Shown here piece after piece: positions 12,135 through 22,689 of a DNA stretch of 64,000 nucleotides. The stretch is from Apiospora phragmitis (Eukaryota > Ascomycota > Sordariomycetes > Amphisphaeriales > Apiosporaceae). Position 1 is the stretch's first letter, and each line of letters starts with the position of its first letter. Below the pieces are notes generated by a model, which worked only from the letters and a program-made list of their open reading frames with translations, ran no database searches and was not told the DNA's origin. The stretch lies in contig JAQQWL010000002.1 in NCBI GenBank assembly GCA_038363925.1, forward strand, positions 5,084,001 to 5,148,000, read 5' to 3'. The position numbers and the translations under genes were made by a program.

Positions 12135-14320
12135 TTAGCAGTTTTTCTTTTTAAAGGGAAGATCTTTTTCTTTCCCCTTTATTCTTTATTTTTCGTTTAC
12201 TCGTTATATAGGCGAAGCTTTTTAATATACGCTTTTATTCGTATAGTTAGTTTATTTATTAAAATAAGTTACTTAAAAGCTTTATTTAAGGATTTCTTTG
12301 TAAAAGCGTCCGCCGGGTTATCTCGTTCGTTTATTTAATAAATCTTTATTATTTCCTTTTTTTTATATAATTTTTAAAACGATATAATATCGATTATTAA
12401 TCGCTTTTCGTTTATTATATTAAGTTTTATTAAATATTTATATAAAGACCTCGAGTTTATATAAAAGATTATTAGAATTTCTTAAAATCCTAAGCTCTAT
12501 ATAATCTTTTTAAGCATCGTATTTAATATAATACCGCTATTAATACCGGAAATTATTTTATATAGTTTATTAATAAATACGTTTCGAATAACTCTTTTAT
12601 ATTTCGTTAAATTTTAATAAATAATATTATTTTAAATTTCGAATCGGTTTTTTATATACTTAATCTTTTAACCGAATATAATAAAGTATCCGAGTTAAGA
12701 AATTAAGTTTTTATTATTTATAAACGAGCCGTTAATAAAGATATATATTTTCGTATATTAGAAATCGAAAAGGATATACCGAAGTTTTCGTATTAAATTC
12801 TCGATTTATTAGACGATTCGGGCGTTTAAGTGCTCGATATTTTCGTTTTTAAAGGCCTATACCTAAGCTGCGACCGACAGGTCGTACGCTACCTCCGGCT
12901 AGCAGATTAAGGCGATATACGCCTTTTTCGTACGTTAAGAGATATATTATTAATTTTAGTCGGTAGTTTTTAAATTTATAAGTTAGAGTTATTTAATTTA
13001 TTTTTTTTATTAAAAAAAGATATCGTACGTTTTTAATAAGATCTTATTTCTATTAAATTTTACGGGCGTATTTTTTATTAAGGTCTCTTTCGGCTTTATA
13101 TAAAACGCTATTTTTATTAACTTTTTAATTTTTTTTTAAAAAAAAGGTTTATAGCGAAGCTAAAGGTATTATTAATTTATATAATAATAATTTTAAAAAA
13201 TTTTAAGCCGTTATTTATAAAAAATAAATAAAGATTATATATAAAAACCGTTATTTTTAAATTTTATACGTAATATTTATAGTACGTTTTAAATTAATAT
13301 AGTTCGGATTTTATTAAGCCGTATAATAATAATACGATTTATAAGAGCGTTTTTTTAAAATATTAAAACTTAAACTTTTTTAAAAGCTTTACGTATATTA
13401 TACGGGTAAATTTATTATACGATTAAATATATATTTAAGTAATATCCCGTAGTTTTTCGTAAGCTCCGAGGTTTTAAATAAGGGTCGGTCCTAATACGAG
13501 TATTAGCTTTTAATTTATTCTTTAAATTATTAACGATTAAGTAAGGATTTTCTCTTTTTCCGTATCTCTGTATCTTTAAATAACGAGCCTGGATTTCTTG
13601 TACGGTTTAATATTCTTTTTTTTAATCTCCCGTATAAGCCGGGTTTTAAAAATCCGGTAATTACTATAAGCTTTCGGGTTAAATCGGATAAACTCGAATA
13701 CCTTTTATACGGCGAGGTTATTTATTTCTTTCGTATCCGATTTTTAAAAAGGGGTTTTAAAAACCGTAATTATATTATTTTTCCGGAATTTAATAACTAG
13801 GTCGTAATTTTTATATTTTTTTTAAGTAAAGAATATTATTAAGGAGTTATATAAAAATAAATACTTTCGAGATCGGCTTTAACCTTATTACGCGGGAGTT
13901 TCGAGCTATTTTATAATAATAACGTTTTTTATTTCGGAAGTAGTATTATTCTTTATTTTAAAAGTAATACTATCCTCGCCTTCCGTATTTTTTATAAGTT
14001 TTTCGGGTTCCCGGAAATATAGCTTAATTTAGGTAACCCGGAACTCCTTCGGGCCGTTTAATATATCGACTCGGACTATACGGTTTTCAATTACGGCGAT
14101 CAGGTACGGTCCGGTCTATCCTCCTTTCTCTCGTTATATAAGAACCTCCGTATAAAGCGGGAGTATAAAAATATTATAAATATATAATCCGCTCTAGGTA
14201 TTTAAAGCTCGATTAATATTAACCTCTATTTAAATCTTTTATAATATTTTTATCGCTTTTCGTACGGCCTCCGCTCTCGCTTAAATTTCCGGCGACGAAG
14301 GCGAACTCGTATTAATTTAA

Positions 14321-14965
14321 GGATATACTCCGAAGATAAAAAGTGTCGGGACGAGCCCATCCGGGCCGGCAGTATCGTTTAAGGCTTTTACTACTATTTA
14401 GAGGACCGTTTCCAGGTTTGTACGGTTACCTAGTTCTTTTTATAAAATATCGTACGCTCGGCGGAACGGAACGTACACTCTCTCGATCTTTCTTATTATT
14501 TAATAGGCTTCGATTAATATTTATTTATATATAATTTCGAAACTCCTTTTAGAAATAAGTTCCGGGGTCGTGCGAAATATTGTCCGGAGGGCTTTAATAA
14601 ACGTATATTTAGTATTTATAAAGCGTATTTTAGGTGTTTCGTACGCTAAATAATTTTAAGAATATAACTACTTAAAAAAACATATTAATATTAATAACGT
14701 ATAGTACGTTTTATTTATTAATATATATAATATCGATAATAATTTTATAATTAAAATTATATAAGTTTTAAAATAAGAATTTAAACCGCCGTAGTACCGG
14801 GTCGTGCGTTTAGTATTAAGAACAGAATTTCTAGATTTCGTTAAGGATAGAAGTCTCGATATTATCGTGGCTAGTATTTTTTAAGAGGTTGTACAGCCTT
14901 TCCGTGCAGGGATGTCCGAATCGACGGTAGAGGTGCCGGAGCTGTGTTTCGGTAAAGTGTACCGT
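14321..14965 (-). pseudogene. Copia Pol remnant (gag_pre-integrase to integrase region)
   Basis: The best-preserved coding remnant of the retrotransposon. On the minus strand 14965-14886 reads as the gag_pre-integrase motif with FGHP and an Arg-Leu-Tyr-Asn-Leu-Leu helix, which in copia elements sits directly upstream of the integrase core. Farther down, 14378-14321 reads DTAGPDGLVPTLFIFG, a block that follows integrase in fungal copia-like polyproteins. Between them the reading frame is destroyed by stops. Reverse transcriptase and RNase H should lie at about 12.2-14.2 kb but are too damaged for me to identify residue by residue. Confidence 0.65.
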
Positions 14966-17520
14966 CGTTTCTATATAATTAATATTAAAGAATAGATATC
15001 CTTATTTCTTAATAACCGGGAGTATCTTTTTATCGGCTTATATAATAACGTTAAAAATATTATTATAATACGTTTTAAATTTATTAATATTATATAATAA
15101 TAATAAAAAAAGGGTTTAAATTTTAAAAATATAATATTTTATCGTTTTTAATTAGTTTTATATATTAAAAGTACCGATTAATAATATTAAAAATAAATTA
15201 CCGAATTTAATCTCGGCTAATCCGAGAGTCTAATTAATTTAAATATCCGGGTTTTCTCGTATATAGGCTTCGGCTTAAAGCTTACTAATTATCGAGAATC
15301 ATGCGGTACCGATATCCTAGAGTTTACCCTAGTATACGTAGCTATACTAGCCGTTTAAACTAAATTAATCCGCTCGTACGGTAAGTTTTAAAAAGTAAAT
15401 ATCTTTTTTTATAAGCCGGTAAAAGAACGTAACGTCCGTTAAATAAATAATTCCTTATTATACATCTTTTAAATTAATATAGTCGTAATTTTCCTCGTCG
15501 TTAAAATCTTTTTATAATCCTTCTTAATTTTATATAAATATCTCGTATTTTTTTAATACGAAAAGATTTTATCTAATAGCTTCGTAAGTTTAAAAGTATT
15601 AAGTTCGTGCCCGGGATTACTCTTTAAACGAATAGTTTATTAATTAATATTTTTATTTTTAATAAACTCGGCACGTTTTTTTTTAAAACGGCTTATTTCT
15701 ATATATTAGTTTAGATCGGAACGGTGTTATTATTTATTAATTCTAATTATTAAAAAATACCGGTTTATTTTTATAAAAAGGTTTATTATTATAAAACGGC
15801 CTATTTCTTTTCGTATAGTTATTAATAAAGCGTTTATTAATTATATACGCTTTAAAAGTTATTTTCGGCGGTAATCCTTCCGTTAAATAGCCGGTTATTA
15901 TTTTTCGGTCTATTACGGTATTTAACGAGGCTCGGAGGTTAAAAAATAGACCCTCGCACGTTAGCTGCCGGTGGATAAGGGCCGGTTCGAGCTCGGGAAC
16001 TCCTCGGCAGGCTTGTACGATAAAAATATAAAGGTGCTTTTTTTTTAGAATTCTATTCCGAAAGCTCGTTATACGCGGGTTAGCTTATTAAATAATATTT
16101 TTAAAAACGATTTCTTAAGGTTTTCTATTTTTAATTATATAAATATAATATTGGGTATAAGTTATTAAGTTATTAAAATATTTATCGAAATTAGTATATA
16201 TTTGGTTTTATTTTTTATTTAAGCCGATATAGTTTAAATAAAAGTTTACCGCACGGCCGGTTAGGATATCCAGAAAAATCGCGTAATACTAGTTTTCTAA
16301 AATATTTAGTCGGCGGTAGGTCCTGATAAAAAGTCGTACTTTATTAGTAAAAATATTATATAATACGCCGGTATAATCGTTAATCTTTTTTTATATTTTA
16401 AAAAATAAAACGATTTTAAAATTATTTATTTTTTCGTTATAAATAATTCGAGTTAATAAAATATTATATATAGTAATATATACCGAGTTAAACGTTTACG
16501 TATTAACGTTAAATATTTAATTAAGAACGGGGAAAAGAATAATATTTTAAAAGGCTTTAATACCGGGTATACCGGGATATATAGCCGGGAAAGAGGGATA
16601 CCGGTAATCGGGGTTTAATTATACGGCTAGTTATACCGTATAAGTCTCCCGCGTTTCTTATTTTATTATATAATTTTTAGCCGGTTATTCTATTAGGTTT
16701 TATATAATACTTTTTTTTTAAACGGTCGGGGATCGGCGTTATTATTCCGGCTTAAGCGATAAAATATATTAATATACGGTAAGCTTTATTAGCTTCTTAA
16801 TTATTATATTATTATTAAGAGTATCGATTCCGTTCTTTTTTAAATATATAAAGAAAGTTTTTAAAAATATACGATTAATATTTTTAAATACCTTTTTTAT
16901 TTATTTAACAAAATCGTAAACGAATTATTTCGTAAAAGTATTTTTTATAATTTTAAAAGAGTAATAATTATAAAGGCATCGTGCGGCGTATATTATTAAT
17001 TCTTTTTTTATTATTTCGGGTAACGTCGGGTCCGGCTCGTTATCCTATTTCTCGAAGTCGGTATTTATTTTTTAAACCCCGAGTTTTATTCTCGTAATCG
17101 CTATAGTTTTTTTATACGTGATCTCGGGTTTGTTTTTAAATACCTTGGACGGCTTGAACGTTTAGGGGACTTTAAGTTGTTCAATATTAGGATCCTAGCC
17201 CGGTTAGGGGGTATTAAAGGTAGATATTATTATTAAAGTATTACTTAATTAGTTTATATAACGTTATTTTTAAATATAAAATAATATATAGTTTAACTAA
17301 TTTTTTAACCGTATTATAACTTAGTTTCTTTTTTTTAATATTTTTTTAAAAGAAATAAAATTTAGATTTTATACGAAAAAAGTAGCTTTACTTTTTTTAA
17401 AAATTTAAGAATTTTTTTAAGCTATTTAATACGGTTACCTTATTTATATATTAACGTAAAACCGTTTTTTTACTCTTATTAATTTATAATTATTTTATAT
17501 AATTATTAATTAATATTAAA

Positions 17521-17716
17521 TAAGTTTTTTAATACGTACGTATACTACGTAGGGGTTAAAACGGTGTTTATATTTTATTTATTTCCTCTATTTATTAATT
17601 AACGGGAAGCCGCCAGCGCTTACCTTTTCGTATGAGGGGCTAATGATCCGTGCGTCGCACGTACGTGACGCCCCTTTTAAAAGGTGCTGGAAACCCCTGG
17701 AGTGGCTGTTCTAATA
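17521..17716 (-). repeat. LTR (5' LTR in element orientation)
   Basis: Second 196-bp LTR, gap-free against 11939-12134, with transition-only differences in both directions. Each copy therefore took its own RIP hits. The minus-strand start TATTAGAACAGCC is probably a RIP form of TGTTAG. Confidence 0.9.
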
Positions 17717-17739
17717 ACTTTAAAATTAATTAATATCTC

Positions 17740-18860
17740 TTATAAACGTTTTTATAATATTAACGAAATAAGTATCGGCTAAGGCGTTAATAGTAATTAT
17801 TAAGTAATTACCGAAACTATTAATTATTTAATTTTTAAAAAAAAAACGTCGAAAAAAGGGAATAAATTATTACTTTAAAGTATATAAGCTATAATAGGGT
17901 AGCCCTCCCGCCGCTAATTATTTTTAAAGGGGCCAACGTTTAAAGCTAGTAGTTTCTAAACTAAGATAGCTATCTTTAAAATAACTAGCGGTTTAAAATA
18001 TCGCCTAAAAGGTAGACTAATAATTTTATAATATTAAATTAAATTTAAAATATTTTTATTCTTTATATTCGGTCTCGTTATAATAATAAATAAATTATTT
18101 TAATTTATAACGGCTATAATTTATATATAACCGAAATTTTTTTATAGTTTTATTTTATTAATAAAATATAGCTTATTTTTTATAGTTTTATTTTATTAAT
18201 AAAATATAACTTATTTTTTATAAATTATATATAATTATATCGTATAGGTTTTAAATATAAAGGTTTTTAAGCTATTAAAAAAAAGTTAAATCTTTTTTAA
18301 AAGTATATTTAAACGCAGTTTTTAAATTTAAACTTATTAAATTAAATATATTAAAAGTATATCGCTAAGCTAAAATTAACGTTTTAACTTTTTTAATAAT
18401 TAAAATTTATCCGCAAGATCGATTAAAACCTTTATTATCGAAATATATTATCTTAAAAAATAAAAATATTACCCGACTATATTTAAAACTACCCTTAATA
18501 ATTAATAAAGAATTAACACTTAATTTCGTTATTAAATTAACCTTAACGCTTATTAAAATACCTTTTAATAATTAAGTATTAAAAAATAATAATCGAAAAT
18601 TAGCCGCTATAAATTTTATTTTTAACCTCCCTTTTTAAAAACTCTTTACTTATAAAACTAATAAAGCCCTTAATAAAAAAATAAATAAAATCGCGAACCT
18701 CGAAGCTTAAATTAATTATTTTTAAGCTAAATTTAATAAAAAAATTATTAAAATACATTAAAAAATAAAAATCGTACCGTGATAGCGATTTATTCGTATA
18801 ACTAATATACAACGGGTTAAGCGGAGGTTAAAAAGTAAAGTTATATTTAAAAACGAATTT
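17740..18860 (+). pseudogene. DDE_1 transposase catalytic and C-terminal fragment (outer pogo-like element)
   Basis: Plus-strand translation, ignoring stops, gives a conserved-looking DDE_1 superfamily order: a PPAANYFQRGQ-like beta-strand region near 17910-17940, then an I-x-G/D-G-Y/H-x-S/L-Y-I-T segment near 18110-18140 that matches the second catalytic Asp region (DGHxSH in the family), then a basic, helical C-terminus. Numerous TAA and TAG codons replace Gln, Trp and Arg. This is the second half of the transposase begun at 11545, before the copia insertion. It is non-functional. Confidence 0.6.
18143..18218. repeat. Two tandem copies of a 38-bp unit
   Basis: Positions 18143-18180 and 18181-18218 are the same 38 bases, starting TATAGTTTTATTTTATTAAT, with a single G/A difference. 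The duplication lies within the DDE segment of the dead transposase and adds 38 bp, which would itself shift frame. Replication slippage is the simplest explanation. Confidence 0.85.
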
Positions 18861-19954
18861 AACGTATCCTACAAGCTAATGTCCCACACAAGCGAATGTC
18901 CCATTTTTATAAATTTCCTTATAGCCTCAACCTTTTTTTATATTCTTTTACGTCCGAAAATACTACAACTTTAAAAAGAAAGTAATATAATTCTAACGCT
19001 TTAAACGCTTTAAAAAGACTTAATTTTAAACGTACGAAAAGCTGTATTAATTTATTACGTTTTATCGAAAACTTTATAACGTAAACGAAATAATTAACTT
19101 ATATAACGCGAAATATTTACGAATTTTTAAAAGCTTTTAAATTCCGAAAAAGATACGATTATTTAATATATTATTAATTTAAATACGCGATCGTTTCTTC
19201 CCCGGTTAAGTAATATAAAAGATATAGCGAATCGATTATTTAATTTACGCGACGCGGGACGCGTCGGCATTAATTAGGCCTCTAACTTTATATAATAATA
19301 ATTAAACCTCCGGACGCGTTTTAATCGAAGAATCGATTATTAAAAAGTCTTTTATAAAGATCCCGACGCGTATCGCGCGTAATTTACCTTTATATAAAAT
19401 ATAATTTATAAATACGGGATTTAAAAAAAGGATATCTATAACTTTAATAAGACCGGCTTTTTTATAAGCTAAATCTCGTCCGAAATAATCGTAACCACTT
19501 CCGATTAACGCGGAAGGCTTAAGGTAATATAATAAAAGAACCGGGAATAAGTTATAATTATTTAGGGCGTCGGATTACACGGTTACGCTATTTTTTTATA
19601 TATTATTTTTATTAAAAAAACGCACCTCTTTTCTTAATACGAAAATAGCCTATTACTAAAGGATTAAGTAATCGTAATTATTAAAAATAACTAAATTACG
19701 AATAAAAAAACGAGGATTAGATTTAATACTTTAATTAATATACTAGGTTTTATACGAAGGGTTATTATCGCCTCTTAATCTTAAACGGCTATAAAAGTTA
19801 TTACTTAATAACTTTCGAGCTTTATTATAAAAAAAACTCGATTATTATACTTTATATACCTTCTTATTTATCGTATAAACTTTAACCTTTTAATATCGGC
19901 TATTTTTGTATATTAAAAAAAACGTACGGGAAAGAAATTAAATATTTTATATAG

Positions 19955-20160
19955 GCGTATATCACCTATATCTTAAAGGAGGACTTCCTACTAGCGTTTT
20001 TAAAAGCGTTCCAAGCGATTTTTACCGTTTTAAATATATAAGGAAGCTTTCGAAAAATAGGACTCGTTTTATATAATCCAGAATATATTATTTCATAATT
20101 AGATATAAAACTACGTACTTTAATACCTCCGGGGACGTCTTTCGGCCTACCTCTTCCTTA
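19955..20160 (+). pseudogene. Transposase C-terminal remnant (second pogo-like element)
   Basis: In one plus-strand frame this reads ITYILKEDFLLAFLKAFQ, then a segment with IQGSFRKIGLVLYNPE and LDIKLRT, ending with IPPGTS. This is the recognisable order at the C-terminus of Fot1/pogo DDE_1 transposases (helical dimer-like segment, G-F-R-x-x-G-L-x-P-x-x-P-E, L-R-T-x-T-P-P). Only one stop interrupts the stretch, so it is less damaged than the rest of the element. Confidence 0.7.
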
Positions 20161-20683
20161 AGAATTAAAAACTTTAAACAACCCGATTAAAGCTTAATCC
20201 TAAACCGAATACGTTCGAAACCGTATCGTACAATATTAAAATAACTTTCCGATATTTATTTTAATTAGTTTTAATTAGATCGTAAAGGTTATAATATATA
20301 TTATATACCGAATTACTCTTTTAAAAAGTAAAAACGCGACATTTCGAAAAATAAATAAAATACTTAGCCGGCGCCGCCATACGAAAAAAAAACGGCTATA
20401 AAATAGAGGATCACTTCGTATATAAGCTAAAAAAGACTTATAGTTTTAAAAAGACATTAATAAACAGTTATAAAACGAATCGCGTCGGAAAAGTAGTTAT
20501 ACGAAGATATTTAGGACACGCTTATAACGTTATAGAATCTACGGAGAGCCCGGGTATAATACGCGTACTTATTAGAATAATATAGAAATATCTAAAGATA
20601 AAAATTCCGATTAATTTTAATATTTTAAATACGTTATAATAAAATTAACTTATATTTTATTAAAAAGGGTATAAAAAAATAGG

Positions 20684-20749
20684 ATATTCGCTTATATAAG
20701 ATATTCGCTTATATAAGATATTCGCTTATATAAGATATTCGCTTATAGG
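20684..20749. repeat. 17-bp tandem repeat at the inner transposon end
   Basis: Unit ATATTCGCTTATATAAG occurs at 20684, 20701 and 20718, plus a 15-base partial copy at 20735 that ends TAGG. It is the RIP form of the inverted-repeat unit seen at 18879-18905. Confidence 0.9.
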
Positions 20750-20927
20750 ATACGTTATCGATATTAAAATATTAAGTAAGCCGTAAAATAATATAAAAGG
20801 AATAAAAAATAATAAAATAAAAATAAAAAACTATATTATTATTAAAAATATTAAAAAATAATATATCTTAACTACTTTTAACTATAGAAATAACTTTAAA
20901 TTAAAAGGGTATATTTAATAGGTTTTC

Positions 20928-20962
20928 TAGTCCGCGAAGGGGTGGTTTATAGAGGGGTGCTT
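20928..20962 (-). repeat. Right terminal inverted repeat of the outer pogo-like element
   Basis: Reverse complement of 11336-11370 with transition-only differences, followed by TA at 20963-20964. Confidence 0.9.
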
Positions 20963-20964
20963 TA

Positions 20965-21990
20965 AGTTATAAGACACGGCGGATTTTAATAGGTGGTATT
21001 CAGCCTATAGTCTCGATTCACTAGTTGAATCTTAATATTGCACCTCAATTCTGCTCTTGATCAAATATGCTATAATAATTATTATACTATAAAGGGGGAC
21101 CCATGGTGGAGTTCAGGGGCTAAATCCCCCTTTTCGTTTCCCTCCACGATTTTCTTTCATCCTCGACTACTAACGGGTACCTTCCCGTCGCCCTGGCCAA
21201 AGTATGATTGCGTCAGTGTGGCGGCCACAGTCATCGCCTTCTCCAGATGTAGTCTAGTAAATGCAACAGCACACATACCGGGTGTACGCCCACCAAATGT
21301 CGGGAACGGCAACAAGTTCTGGCCCCGGGTAATTGGCGAGCGGATGCAACTTGAGGTTTTCGGGCACAGGCCAGGCAGTAGGCAATGGCCTGTATGGGTG
21401 ATGGTCAGGTAGAATTGCATCAGCAAGATCAGCTACACCTCAAGACAAGTCTGACTGGGACTCACCAATGCAGCAATGCAGGGTAGGAGCTTGCTGATGG
21501 CCAAGCTGTTGATAGCCCGTCGTGAAAGTCTTCTGGGAATGCAATATTGAGATTCCTCTATCACTGACATTGGAGGAGTACAAGCGAAGAGAGGGGAGGT
21601 GATAGAGGGGGTAGGCTCCAAGCACCCCCTAGCTGCTGGCCCCCTTGTATTCAAGTGGGGTTCGGTGGGCGGGTGGTTAATTTCTGTGTCACCCACCATG
21701 AAATTATTGTCAAAACATGGACAGGGCGTCTCCAAGAGTCTCAGGTATGCCCGTGGTGCTCTCAGGACAGACATCCGAGCCCCATGCCCCAGACTGGACT
21801 CGGAAGCTTGACCCAACCCGACATTGAAGCATGTTACCCGATGGCAGGATTTCTACCTTCTGTGTCCAGTTCAAGTAAGGCCAACCCAACCCTGTCTCGC
21901 GGTTGCACGTTGCCGACATTCCGTTGCCTTGAATGCCCATCCGGGCAATTTTGTCACTTTGGCACACAACCTGGACGAGTCGACGACATC
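20965..21990. other. Intergenic region right of the transposon block
   Basis: Base composition returns abruptly to about 50% GC. Short frames on both strands carry no domain I recognise. Nothing further can be supported. Confidence 0.55.
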
Positions 21991-22284
21991 ATGGGGCTGA
22001 GTTTCCAAGAATTCGTCAACGATCCATTAGAGGGCAAAATCGCGGTTATTCCCGCAGTCACGGTCCTGTTGTGTCTCATCGCAACAACACTCCGCCTATT
22101 TGCTCCCGAGCGTCCAGGCACTCGCGGATTGCGGTGGGATGACTTCTTTGCTGCCCTGGCCCTGATTCGGTTTTCTTGGCTGCGCCATTTTACCCTTTGC
22201 TGGTGTGTATATCAGACTTCTGCTACAGGAACGGTGCTTGCATATACTAATGGAGTTTGCCGCAGAGCAAAATGTATGGAGTGA
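21991..22284 (+). pseudogene. Truncated fungal rhodopsin-domain (Pth11-like) membrane protein fragment
   Basis: From the ATG at 21991, 97 residues. The first 50 look like the N-terminus of the fungal rhodopsin-domain family: a short acidic head, one transmembrane helix (AVIPAVTVLLCLIATTLRLF), then a GLRWDDFFAALAL motif equivalent to the D-D-x-x-x segment that opens helix 2. After that the frame continues in sequence without family character and stops at 22284. No donor-acceptor pair restores the other six helices, and none are found downstream. I read it as a truncated relic. Confidence 0.6.
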
Positions 22285-22689
22285 CAGTGCGCCCGCTCAG
22301 CAACAGTCCTCCATGCGCTACTGAGACGATCGCAGGCTGCTTGGAAGTTGGTGTCTAAAATGCAAAAACATGGTCAAGCCCTAATGCACAGAGCCTTCAT
22401 CCAATGGGGAACTGCCAAGTTGAACACAGTGAGATCGACGATGATTGGTGTATGCAGGTCGATGCCTTGGCATAACGCCCACGAATCTTAGCGCCAGTTT
22501 GCCCTAGGAATCTGCCTTATGAGTCTGCCTGAAGAGAGTGAGGCTGAGCAGGGTAATCCAGCTCCGGCAATTCAATTTCATAAAATCTTCCCCTTACTTT
22601 TGTCAAGTCTAGCTTTACCACACAAGCCAGCCGCCAATTTGCTGTTCTACTGCCCCCCTTTTCCCCCTTTTGTCGGACACCCCTACACC
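22285..22689. other. Short intergenic region and probable leader of the SNF2 gene
   Basis: No independent gene. The open frame of the following gene extends upstream to 22519, but that part has no coding character (Pro/Leu/Phe-rich, C/T-rich DNA), so it is probably leader sequence. Confidence 0.5.

Larger units (their letters stand above)
11939..17716 (-). mobile_element. Ty1/copia-type LTR retrotransposon, RIP-degraded, inserted in the outer transposon
   Basis: A 5,778-bp element in minus orientation, defined by two exactly 196-bp direct repeats, 11939-12134 and 17521-17716. Read on the minus strand each LTR starts TRTTAGAACAGCC and ends in CCCA or its RIP form TTA. The internal part has minus-strand remnants of a Pol polyprotein: a gag_pre-integrase motif (LYRRFGHP...RLYNLL) around 14886-14965 and a post-integrase block (DTAGPDGLVPTLFIFG) around 14321-14378. 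That order supports copia rather than gypsy. A purine-rich tract lies just inside the 11939-12134 LTR, as expected at the 3' end. I could not find a convincing target duplication (TTAAA on one side, ACTTT on the other). The element splits the transposase gene of the outer transposon, so it arrived later. Confidence 0.85.
18879..20749 (+). mobile_element. Second pogo/Fot-like DNA transposon, RIP-degraded, nested in the outer element
   Basis: About 1.87 kb. The left end ATGTCCCACACAAGCGAATG (from 18879, after TA at 18877-18878) has its reverse complement in RIP form at the right end (AGGATATTCGCTTATATAAG, from 20681). Every difference is C-to-T or G-to-A. At the right end the inner 17-bp unit is repeated almost four times. 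Plus-strand remnants of a DDE_1 transposase C-terminus are readable around 19955-20160. Size, TA target and transposase type agree with a Fot1/pogo relative. The exact right boundary is uncertain because of the tandem repeats. Confidence 0.75.
11336..20962 (+). mobile_element. RIP-degraded pogo/Fot-like DNA transposon carrying two nested insertions
   Basis: A 9.6-kb AT-rich block bounded by 35-bp terminal inverted repeats starting AAGCACCCCTC, with TA on both outer sides (11334-11335 and 20963-20964), the target duplication of Tc1/mariner elements. Removing the two insertions (11939-17716 and about 18879-20749) leaves about 2 kb, the usual size of a fungal Fot/pogo element. The remaining pieces read on the plus strand as an N-terminal helix-turn-helix segment (11545-11938) and a DDE_1 catalytic and C-terminal segment (17740-18860). 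Both are full of stops that fit C-to-T and G-to-A change. Such heavy transition damage is the hallmark of RIP, so the element is inactive. Confidence 0.88.

Noticed and set aside
20684..20749. Short regularly spaced repeats resembling a CRISPR array
   Set aside because: The units are directly tandem with no spacers, the organism is a eukaryote, and the unit is part of a transposon inverted repeat.
11400..20930. AT-rich block considered as a centromere or mitochondrial insertion
   Set aside because: Inverted repeats, LTRs and transposase/Pol remnants account for the block. The base changes are transition-only, as expected of RIP. No mitochondrial genes are seen.
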